NCBI GenBank assembly: GCA_950097015.1
Contig: CATNEN010000029.1
Coordinates: 3,677,501-3,741,500 of the forward strand
DNA from: Macrostomum hystrix
Taxonomy: Eukaryota; Platyhelminthes; Macrostomidae
DNA: 64,000 nucleotides
Reading direction: 5' to 3'
The position numbers and the translations under genes are program-made. How positions within the stretch are numbered: position 1 is the first letter of the stretch; every line of letters starts with the position of its first letter. Under the pieces are notes generated by a model. The model did no database searches. It was not told the DNA's origin and saw nothing but the letters and a program-made list of their open reading frames with translations. Below, piece by piece: positions 34,801 through 46,800 of this stretch.

Positions 34801-37800
34801 AAATGAGCCACTGAGACCGGATACAATGAATGACGAGGCGGCTTCCAAGTCCACAACTAGAATATTTCAAATTACTTTTGTCATGAATTGCTTTTCTGGT
34901 TTAGAAGAATTCCAGTTCACTCCTTACCTGGTTTGCACATTCCCCGATTTAGATACCAGCCGACTGTGCAGTTGCATCGTGTTCGGTACATTGTGTCTGG
35001 GGCGAGACACACAGATCTGTTGACAATAACACAGTTGAGATCGCTGGTGCAGTCCTCGCTCAAGTTGCGAGCTGTAACAAAATTATTGGAAAATAAAGAC
35101 TAACGTTAGTTCATCTTTGGATATGTCTTAGCAGAGAAAGTAAGATTCTCGCTCGTTCGTCTCTGAAATTTACCTGGATAAGCATATGCCGGCTCAACAA
35201 TCCTCATAAGCACCCTTCCACCCTCAAACATTGGTGACCACGAGATCCTGTCAGATGAGGTTGCCGACCCACTTCCGGTCATCTTGTTGTCATAGCAGCC
35301 CGATGACTTGTACCACCAACCGCTGCCTCCGGAAATGGCACAGCTCCTCTGTGGCCCGTTGTCGAATGTCGAGAACTGCGTCAAGTCGTGATTGGCCAGC
35401 CGCATGGAATCCGAGAACGCAGTGAAGCAGCTCTCGAAGTGTGCTTTGTATCCTTCGTACACAGAGTCTATCCAGAAGCGATTGCACTCCACATACTGGA
35501 ACTTGCCATTCTTGTCCCACATGTCGATGCGCAGTCGATACTTGTTGAAGATGGACAGCGTGCGCATGGCTTCGGTGCCGATCCAGAAACTGCTGGAGTT
35601 GAGCAGACTCTCCATGTCGTAAAAGCCACGTCGATAGTCCTCAAAACTGCGGTTCATGCTCCAGGAGGCATTGAAGTTTTTGTAGATGACAATCCAATTG
35701 TCTTGACATTGAGCAGGCATGTTGCCATATAGAGAGTGAGGCACGTAAATTTCGGATCGATTGATGCAGCTCAGAGCATCCACTGGAAAGGAATTTTTAG
35801 CTTTAGTATTGACTCTATGTCCCAATACTGCAATTCTGCGGTCTGCAATTAGACCGCAGGCTCACTAATTTTCCAAATATATATTGTGTTCTAGAGTACT
35901 AGTAAAGGTAAATTTATATTGGAATTTTTATCGCATTCCACAAATGCTAAGAGACATTTATAATGATAGGAAATAGAGTGTGGCAGATTTATTTACAAAC
36001 AGTGATCGGATAAACACAAGTAGCTTAAAAGGCATTAAAATTGCGTTGAGGCACTTACCGTTTACAGGACATCCAAAAACGTCAAACTTCATTGCTCTGG
36101 GATTTCCTGCTGGATTTGTCGTTACTTTCAGCCTGTTAGTGTAGAATGGCTTTCGTAGAATGTGGTTAAATGGACATGACAGATAGCCGCTTTGAACCGT
36201 TAAGGTGCTCTGAAAATTTGGATATCATAAAGTGCGAGAAATCAGAATATTTTCTTCAATTAATTAAATATGATTTGGCCCTTAGAGTGTCGCTTACAGC
36301 AGTCCCGCTAGACGAAAACGATCCAGTCACCAATGTATTTCCTGCCTGAGTCAGATCAGAGTACTCGAGATCGAAGCCCGTGTATTCACGGTTTGTGCTG
36401 GAGCTCTCAATACCAGCACCACTGGCTGACAGTGCTGTGAATAAGAAGGTCTGATTGAATGTGATCTGCAATGTACGAGGTAGAATATGGTAAACATTTA
36501 TTCTGTGTCTGTGGACCACCAATGTTTGTCTAGCTAGTCGATGTCTCGATTCGATCATAAAAAACGGTTCGTATGTGACATGAAAAACTTATAAATGACA
36601 CAGAACAGCGGCCATGCTTACCGTCACCCAGTCACCACTCCAAAATCCAGTCGTCAAATCCGGCACGATGGCCAGTGGAATTCCCGAAGCAGATCCCGCC
36701 CAGATGTTTCCACTGGCAAAGCTGAACGGAATCGAGTTATTCGGATCGAAAAAGTTTGTCCAGCAAGACTCTGAAAGACCGCAGGCGTTAAAAAATGTTT
36801 GTTCTCAGTGGCTCCTTGACTAAAAGTGAAAAATTCGAATTCAAAGCCATCATACCTCGACAGATTTGCTCAATCACGAAGCTCCCACTCTGCGAAGTTG
36901 TCGCAAAGCCGACGCTGAGAGAAGTCATGCGTGAGATGGTTGTCACCTGCTCTGTTGTAGCAATCATCTCCATCGTTCCGCAGATTTCCTTGTTGCTCTG
37001 ACAATACTTGATGGTCTCCGCTACACGTCTCCATGGCTGAGAAACTTTTTCCAGCCCTGCCTGGCTCAGAGCTGTGCTTTTCGAATCGAAATACACGTTG
37101 TACAGCATGTTGTCACACTGGCGACTCATCTTCTTTGCTAAAGAGGAATAAGTTTTTAATAGCCTGCAGAAAATATAAAGAATTGGATTCAAATGCAAGT
37201 CGTTTTATGATGGCTGTCGAACATACCAGCCTCCACTTCGCACACTACGAAAGCACTCGTGCATGTAGCACTAGATTTCCAATTCTCAGCGAGCAAAGTA
37301 GAGTAAGCACATGTGTCTGCGGCTGCGGGCTCATCGAAGCGCCAGTTCTTCCACACAGGTGGCTGATTATTGTGTTCTAGAACCCACGCTCCAGTCGCGT
37401 TTTTAACTACTCCAATGTGAACCATGTAGTTGTTGGCAGTGAAAGAATTGCTCACGCCACGAGACCTTAAAGTTTTCAGATAAAACTTTTTATGACTATT
37501 GAGGAAGTCCTAGATAGTAGCTCGTATGATTTATTTGCAATAAAGATCAATTAAGTGCGATAGATCAATAGGTCTATGTAGCAGAAATGAACAGGAAATT
37601 ATACTGCTTACTGCATGAGGTCAGCATATCCGATTCGAATGACAATATTGTCATAGAAACTGGTTGGCACAAAGAGGCGTCCTTTGCTAGCCCATGTCAT
37701 GTTGGCACAATACTGCCTTGCGATCTCCCTGTGCACAGACCCCTGGTAGTCCGTGTAGTAGTGCACGCAGCGGCCATTGTAGTAGTAAAAGTTCTTTGGA

Positions 37801-40800
37801 CACTCTGAATAGATAAATATATGAATGTCTGTATCAGTATAAATATGAGAGCTGTACAAATATGAACACCAGGCTGTTTTACTGGGCGCTGGACTTGTTA
37901 TGCAGTGATTTTGGTGCATCGCTACTGCATCTCTACTTTCCCGAGCATTCATTTCTAGCTGATTATAGATAACACAAAGAACGAAGGTCTCGCTATCGTG
38001 TGTTTGTTCTTACATATTGCCTAATCAATAGGTAAACTGCTTCATGAAAATATAAGAGATATTCGGGCTCTTTGCCGAAACTACTTCTATCGCGAAGAAC
38101 TCCGTTGTGGAGTTGCTAGTGTTCCACTGCGGCCACGAAAACGTCTGTGCTCTGAAAACTACCCTGATCTCAATGCGAAGCGGTTTCACAGCTATTTCAC
38201 AGCGATATCGACAACATTTGTTGCTTCCTTGTCAGCAAGTTTACCTAGCGAAAAACATTTGGCTAAGCTTAACTTCAAGGTTACTATATATCGTAGAGAG
38301 AGGCCTCTCCACCATAAACTATGCACTTCGGTCTGATGTCGGCCTGAGTTGCTGACACTAGATACATCGATAAATGAGCATAAGAGAATGTCTTACCGTC
38401 AGCTTCACGTCCATAGAAACTAAGACCAACGCTTGCACAGTAGTCTCCAAATAACTTTCGAACAACAATCTGGCCCGCAGTCACCGTGCGGTTCAGCCAG
38501 ATATCAGTGTTCGTCGCCATTACCGACTTGTTCTAAAATCAAAATAAAAGTCCATCATTCCATAATTAGATAGAATTATGGAATGCATTCAGACTAAGCG
38601 TTTGTGTTTCTCTTACATAGGACGCAACCAGGTTGTTGTTGAAGTCCAAGAAATCGAATTGCAGTGTTTGGTTTCTTGAACATCCCGTCGGGTAGAGGCT
38701 CACATTAGAGAGGTGATGCACATTATCGAGAACAAATCGATATTCATTTCTGGCACCGCTCGTTATCCTGGCCTGGCTTGATAAAGAAGCGCCACTCTCT
38801 ATCATTCTCGTGAAGCTTATAACTGGGCACTCTAAAATTATACGGATTAGGGTGTTTAAAATGTGATAATGACTTTTATTTGCCTTTTTGAATCAAAAGA
38901 GACCTCAAAGTTATTACAAGACCTTCAGGAAATCCAAGGAATCCGAGACGTGAAATGCATAACGCGTTGTTCGCACTGGGTTTGTAGATCATGTACTTGG
39001 CGACAACTGGAGTCTGGAGATCCTGTCGGATCCATTGTTTGTCCTCTTGGTTTGCGAGGAACGTTGTGTTTCCTGTTTGCGAGCTGTTGATAGCTTGCAT
39101 TGGAGCATCATCTGTCTGTCCATAGTACAGCTCATAGGATGTGACATAATATGAGCTTCCTCCAGCAGTCACAACTGCAAACACTCGCTGAGGAATCTCG
39201 AATGTTATAATCATGTAGGAGCCACCGCATAATATTCTAAAGCCAGGCCGATAGTACACTCCATCGTAGCTAATGTCAGTGCCCCAGTTAAGATTGATGG
39301 ATGTCACCACGCGGTCAGCATTGAAGTAATTTCCGATCTTGGTGGTCGACACCTGGTACGGGTGGTAGTAGATTTCTGGGAGAATGAGTGCGTAAGGCTC
39401 GGTCACGCAACCGAATACTTCGAGTTTTCCAGCTGAGCGACCCGTGTTGGCCAGAGAGTAAATTCGCAGGAATGCAGCTTCGACTGACGGGATCAGGCGC
39501 TCAGTTGATGAGCCGCAGGAGTCCGGGGAGTTGTAGGGACCGAACAGGGTCTGTAAAAACGCAATTCATAAGTAAATTATATTTTTTTAGTTTTGTTTTT
39601 AATCGCAAAAGTACGAACTCGTGTGTAGTACGAACTAACGTGTGCTGGAAAATAGACCGGTATTGGAATAGCCTTTTTCGCAGTAATGCGCTTTGAAGGT
39701 TATAAGTAATAAAGATTTGCTGAATGAAATCTTAGCGAAAAAAGCTAAGTGAAATGAAAGCTTTCGCCATAACTAATTTATATTCCAGATATTTTCTAAT
39801 GTGCTTTTGCTTGCATTTTTCGCTTTATGCATCCAAGTCTCAGCAAACTAAAACGTATTGTCCCATGTTGAAAATATGTCACAAGATTTGAAATAGGCTT
39901 CGATGATATGGTATCACTTATTGTACGTGCGCGTCGGCAAATAGACAAAAATTGTTACACCCATCTCGGCACCTAAAAGCATGTTTTTTGTTTTTTTTGG
40001 CATTTTCGTGCGAAAAATAAGCAAATTAATGATACTGAATCATTCATTAGTCTGTAATGAGCTCTCATGAGTCTGTAAACTCTGAGCCGCTCCATTGTTC
40101 TTTGTCCGTGTGCATAAACATGATAGCGTACTCCTTCACGTTGCATGCAGTGACCTGTTTATTCTGCTTATTTTACTCTTGGGCAGACTCTGACTTGTAC
40201 ATCAATTTTGGTAAGAGGCTGTTCTTTGCCATGGTTACCGGCATCGCGTGCTTGTTTATGCACAAGCATGTGCATCGGCCCCTTCCCATTCTCTTGGCAG
40301 TCAACCCACGTTGTCCGGGCTAATGTGGGTTGTGCGGGCCCCAACCTACCGCACTGCTCAGTGCTCGTACTGTTTTTGAGTTGCTTTACTTTGTTTTTTC
40401 TCGCTGTTTTTTTCATTTTACGTCGAACTCTCTCTTGTGTGTGTGTGTGCACATGTGACTGTACTCTCACTCTATCATTTTCTTTTAAACCTTAACTAAT
40501 ATATACATTTTTGCTCCAACCGCCCAAGAACAGATTGGAGTGGCCATCTATCAAATCAAACAAATTTTGGCTTGAAAGGCATCGAAAGAATTTATAGCAT
40601 AAAATATTCATTAAAACCAACTCACCCGGAAGTGGTACATAGGCATGCTGTATCTGTACCAGTACAGACTGTCGTCTGAGTACTCCAGCACATAGCGCTG
40701 AATGAGTTCGCGTGCAGCACTGGGGTGGTAGCAGTGGGTGGATCCGATGGTAACGCTCTCGGCTCGCACTCGCCTGGAAAATGAAAGCTGCAGCCACTCG

Positions 40801-43800
40801 TCCAGATCCGTTGAGGCCGCCCTCCAGGAGCCGAGTGTCGGTCGGGGATCCTCTGGAAGTGAGAGCAGTGTTGCTCAAGTCATTTCAAATGAAATCTATC
40901 TACTCCTTTCCTTTATAACTTTCTTTAATTATACTGCTAGGTGGCATACTAATCGTAACTCGCATTGCCCAGTTTTGTCTGCTGCTGCGCATTGCTTTCT
41001 AAGATGCTGTATAGTTAAAAAGTTCTACGATTCAAGGATACGAAATTGAAATCAAAACAAGATAATCGCGATCCAATGAATATATGATATTTATGTCTTA
41101 CCTAGCTACGAGTATTCGAGTCTTTACAATTACAGCGGCCTCAAACTGACCCATAAAATAGCAAACCAGCAATGCAGCATTCAGAAAATCATTTTGAACA
41201 AAGTAGCTCTAGCTTTCGCCACGAGCGAATTAGTTGGACTAAGCTATTACATCGATTTATGTACAACTTCGATTAATTTATTTTAATCTGAAATTCACAC
41301 AAATAATAGCACGCAACAAGTCACAAGTAATAATTCACGCACGCTCGCAGTACATATTTTACTGTGCCTTTCTCTTTATAATAGCAAATTCAATGGTTAA
41401 AGTTAAAATAAAACTTACTTTCATCACAGAAGTAGTAGTTACACTGGCTGTATCCGGTTCCACTATTAGGACAGGTATTTTGGTATGTTGAAGTCGGCAT
41501 TCGACAATAATTGTTTGCGTCATAAAGGCTGCCGTCGACTACATCCTCGTGTGAAATGGAATCTATGCGCTGGGTCCACTTCGGGCATACGCCTCCTCCA
41601 TTCTGAATAGTCCAGTGCTTGCCCGCATATGACAGGGCCTGAATGTTGTCTACTGCACAATACTGGCCTGAGTCAGTAGTGTTTGAGAAGGTGGCGTCAC
41701 AGCAGATCCACATGAGAGTGTCAGTTCGATACCCATAGTTGTAGTAAGCCGAGTTATACTCATTGAACTGCCAGTCCTGGAAACAGCGAAGCCAGCTATC
41801 ACCCGCTTGCCCGTTCACGAGGGCGTAGCAATCTGTCGTCGATCTAAAGTAAGAGAAGGCCGTCTCTTCATTCGACCAGGCTGTGTATCGGACGAACTCT
41901 GAATAGTAAGTGCTAGCACGACCTGGGAAGATGTTGAGCCTGCGCTCAAAGTAGCCAGGACATCGACTGGGCAGTGAGAGACAATCTGAAGTTTAAATAT
42001 CATGAGCTTGTTGTTTTCCTTTGCAAACTGTGACTGTGTCTAAACCAAAGCTAATTGTCTCACGAGAAAAAATCTTTATAATATGAAGCTGGTGTCCAAT
42101 TTAAACTGAATGGAAAATTTCTTTCCTAGCAAAACTCAATGCTGTTATCATAACTTGGATTCGGCAATAATATATCTAGAGTAAATACCAGTACCTCACT
42201 GACTTGATCAAACATTTCTCACTTAAATTACAGAAGCCAAGGAAGCGATTATGCTATAGCAAAGCCTATGAAGACATTTTTCAGTTTTTATTGCGTTAAG
42301 CTTACATGTCGTGTACGGCGTGCACTCTCTGTGGGCCCAATGACTTCTGAAGGTGTCAAACGATAGGCTGAACGCTTGCAGGCAGAACAAAAATCCGTAG
42401 CTACCGTTTCCAAACACTAGCGTCTCGCTACAATGATTAAGCATGCAGCAACGATGATGAAAGGGTAATGAAGTTTGTTATATGAACCACTTCTATTGTC
42501 AATACTAACCTCGACAATGATCGAACCGGATCATTGTTTGTTATCGGCGATGAGAACACGACTCGGTGACCCTCGATTACGACCAGTTGTGCGGGCGATC
42601 TCGTGACGGCCAAGCAGAAATAGTGCCAGAAGTATGTAGCCTTCAGATTTCCTGTCACCACAGTGGCAGCCCCAGATTGGCGAATCACTCGGGCCTCAAA
42701 GTTGTTGGCATTGGTGTACCGGAACTGCAGACTGTCCCCAGACGATCGCAGAACAGGCCTTGTGTAGTCATAGCTAGCGTTGAAGTAGCTGTAGAAACAA
42801 ACTGTGTACTCGTTGCCGTCCATCTCCAGTGCACCACTGGCGGGCACCTCCAGAGTGCTGTTTGAGTTTCCAAGAAGAAAGAGAGCTCCGTTGGTTCTGA
42901 ATGTGGGTCCACTGGCCCAGCTGATGTTCGAGCCGAGATCGCCATGTCGCATGCTGGATTGAATGTCATTTGCTTGAGTCTCTTGCACCAGTGGCCAGAA
43001 GCCAACACGATATTTGTTAAGTTGGACTGTTTGCGACTCGGGGTCTGTGAAATATTGCAAATATCGTGAAACTGCCTTAGTGCAGCTCTTTGTATTGAAT
43101 AATAAAGTCAAAATTAAGAATTAAGTCAAAAACCAAAATTCTCACCCCATGACTGAACCTTGTAAGAAACACTGTTTGCAGAATAACGGAATAGTTCTGA
43201 TTTTGACGTAACATTTGTTGTTAGTAGCCCTGGAACACCGTTCACCAACTGTAAATCACATGTCGTGTCTGAAAGCATATTAGTATATGGTTTTAATCTA
43301 ATTTTCAGAGCAGCATCAATAGCAGCATTCCAAGATTGCTGTTTACAGAAAGGCACTTACTGTAAGTCAGCCACTGAAGCATGTTGTAGTTAGTGTTGAA
43401 CCGATTGATCATCCCATCGTTCGTGTGGGTTGCATTTTCGTCGCTGAACTTTGAGACAACGGGAATTCCAGTGAACACAGACTTGCATGTTGGTGCTAGC
43501 TCATGGAAGCAATCAAAGAGCTGACGCAAGTGACTCAGTCCACTGTATGAAGCCATGTAATAATTATTGTCGTAGTACATCATGCGCTTGACGTATACCT
43601 TCCGAGCCTGTCTGTCCTGCTTCACATCTAAAAGTTAGATTGTTTGAATTCGTTTTGGTTCGAGCAAAATATATCTGATTCGACTAGGTTTGTTAGTTTC
43701 AATCGAGTGTGCTCATCTCTTACAGTTTCTCGTGTACACAACAACTTCAGCAAACGAGAAGCAGCAGCTGAGTCTCTCGCGTCTCAGAATCACATAACGG

Positions 43801-46800
43801 CCATAGAATCCACACATTATTTCGATCACATCTCCTGGGCTGAATGCTTGCGTCATCTTTTGACAGAGAATGGAGTAGAACATTGAGGCAGTGTAAGGAT
43901 TGTCGCTCGTTGTCTGCGACACCCAGGCTTCATACTGCTGAGAATTTTCTGGAGAAATTATAAAATTTAAGGCTTCGAGAAGTGCACATGATCGCATGTT
44001 TAGCATTGTCAATGTTCCTTATTGACAGGTAAAATAATTCGACTCACCGCTCGCATCAGTGCGGAGGTATATCCAAACTTCAGTCACGTACTGAACACTC
44101 AGCATGTCCACGCGCCACCAATTGTACGTTGAGGATGAGGTGACCGGAGTCGACGAGAACATTTTCGATGCAGTGTTACGAGCGAAGTCTCCGTCATTGG
44201 CGGCAGTGGCGCTGTATCCTGAGCGCAGATCGTAATAACTGACAGGATTTCCTGTAATATTGACGGGCGCTGCAACCATCGAGTATCCCGTGTTCAGTGC
44301 ATTCACCTCACAGATGAACTGGTAGGCTGACTGGTATGTGTCACATTTGATATTGCGCCACGTTCCGCCCATGTCCAAGTCCATCATCAAGCATTCTTTG
44401 CCGGGACTGCTGTGGCGCCAGAACTTCCAGTCGACAAGGCTTCCGTCCCACCACTGCCACTGACCAGTTGTTCGGTTGTACTGCCCGTCGATGTGAACAA
44501 ACTTGTGCAGTCCTTGGCCACTGAAGCACGCGTGATACGGATGTATTGGCAAATATTGGTACATTCCTAATGGGTGAGACATCAGAAAATTCTGGTTAAA
44601 AATATCCTACCTAGTGATGGAGTTGAAAAACATATAGTAGAAGAGCTGGTTCTCCAGCACAGTCTTCGGACTGGCCAAATGTCCGCTACCGTTCCAGTGC
44701 ATCGACTCGCAGATCTCTTTAGCCAGCATTGGTGGTGCGACAGTGTGCGGGAAGGAGCTGTTCATGCCGTAGGGAACCCAGTAGCAGCTATCCTTGTGAC
44801 GGAAGAAGCCGAACGGACAGTCTGTGTTAGAGGCCAGTGTGAGAGAGAGTTTGTAATAACATTTTTGGTGCTTGCTAAAGTTTTATTTTCACCCTTGTTA
44901 TTGAGCTTTCTGATGGTCAAGACTAGGCGTCTCGAAGACCATTTTCTTTCTTCCCATGCGTAGTGAAGCTTGTCTTGTTATATCTTTGTTAACCCTGTTA
45001 TATCTTTATAAATATATAAGTAGTCTGTCCGTGTATAATAAAAAGAGATTTATGTCACATAAAATGTTATGCAATGTGATCCTAGTTTTGCATGCCTTTC
45101 TTTTGAACTTCCTGACAAATTAGTTGCTCGACGAAGTCATGGATTTATTTCATATATTCGGTCTCATCAAGTCTTTCGGCAGATTTACCACTGCACCAGA
45201 GCTCACGTAGGCCGATTTTTCAAGCATTCCCTATCTACGAGCGTTTAAAAGAGGCTCTAGTAGTCCTTAAATGTCAAAATAGAGAAAAGCAAAAAAATTG
45301 AAAATAAATTTCCGTTAAAAAGGGAAGCTTCATTTTGACTCGAGCTTTAGCGCAAGAAGCGCATCGAAAATTTCCTTCTGGATTTGTGGTCACTCGCTAA
45401 CCATTTCGGATGATACAGCCGCGGAAAGTAACTGAAGACTGTGCTTCGGTGCCGTTCAGAAATTTGATGTGAATTTCATTTGTTCGAATCAAATGCGGCA
45501 GCGCCTGATTCAAACCATTGCTGGCATCGAAAGTCTAAAATTGGCAAATCGAATCGCTTTGTTAGAAGCTATAAATTCGATATAAAAAGTTTTTTCAACG
45601 ATTCAATATATTCACCGTGACGGATCCTAGAACTGTGAAGTTAACAAGCTTCCATGTACGCATGTGTCTGTACTGTAACTGAAACTTTGCCCGTCTACTG
45701 GAGTTTACAGAGAAGCCGGTGAAGTGGTAGAAATCCTTGAACAGAAATTTTATTGATCCATCAACTTGACTAGCCGTTGTGGTCTGATCGGCGGAGATCA
45801 TTTCGCAATCTACGAGCATAAATTAGTTTGTTAAACAACAGTTTTATCAGTGGTAACTTTTCGTTTAAAAAAATAATTTGCCAATAGCACAGGAGTCTGA
45901 TTCCCTTACCATCTGGGTAGCCGAGAATTTCGAACTTTGCCACGCGTCGGTTGTAATAGTTAAGGGGTAGAAACTGAATGATTTTCGCCCTGATTGGCAC
46001 AGATAAATCCATCCGCAGTTGCATTTCGTCATTGTAGAATTGATTGAATTCATGCTGAAAATAGAAAGCATAAAGACTTGTATTTGATATCCGATCGTAA
46101 TAAAACTGCACTAAATTACTACACTGCTCAACTTACGTCAACATAGCTGTTGCTCGATTGATAAGACCTTACAGGCACTAGGGTTCGTGGGTTATCCCCA
46201 TAAAATATTTTGAAGCTCTTGACATACGCTCTCCAATAATTTGTTCGATCAATCATCGATGATCCCTGAATTACAAATCCAAGAACTTTGTGACTGACAG
46301 TCAAATGAATGTTGATAGGGTATTCTGGAATTTTTTATGCAAGTTATTATTTTCAGTCTGCATGTAAGTTTATAAATACGCAGTCAAAAAATCGGAAGCT
46401 AATTTTCATTTTCAAGACCGAAGCGAGTGTAAGATATGAAAATAAAGAATAAAGGCAGGCATTCTCACGGGAGTTAAAAAACATTCCAGGTGGCTGACGA
46501 GGCTTCTTCGCTGCGTTTAACCGGAACATGTAAGGCGATGGGTACAGTGATGGGTCAGCGTTTGATGGAAGCGGAGTGTCTTGCGGGTCCAGCTGATTCA
46601 CCTCTATGATACCGTCTTCCATGCCAATCGGATTACCAATTAAGTGTAACTGACCTGGAAAACACAATCAATGCATTAATTATTTAAAATATGGAATTTA
46701 GTCACAAAAGATACGCTCGTATGCACTGGATCAAACGACTTACTAACAGCAGGAAACCCAAAAACTTCAAATTCTGCAAAGCTAAGTCGCCGTCTGTAGT

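Noticed and set aside
40057-40495. Plus-strand ORFs of 88 and 95 codons in gene 1 intron 69
   Set aside because: No domain, hydrophobic low-complexity content and no splice or promoter context. Kept only as an unusual intron stretch.
44521-44582. Open reading extending upstream of exon 62 (starting M-S-H-P-L-G)
   Set aside because: Open by chance within intron 61. The TTCAG acceptor at 44521 restores phase 2 from exon 61 and places the conserved V-H-I-D-G strand correctly.
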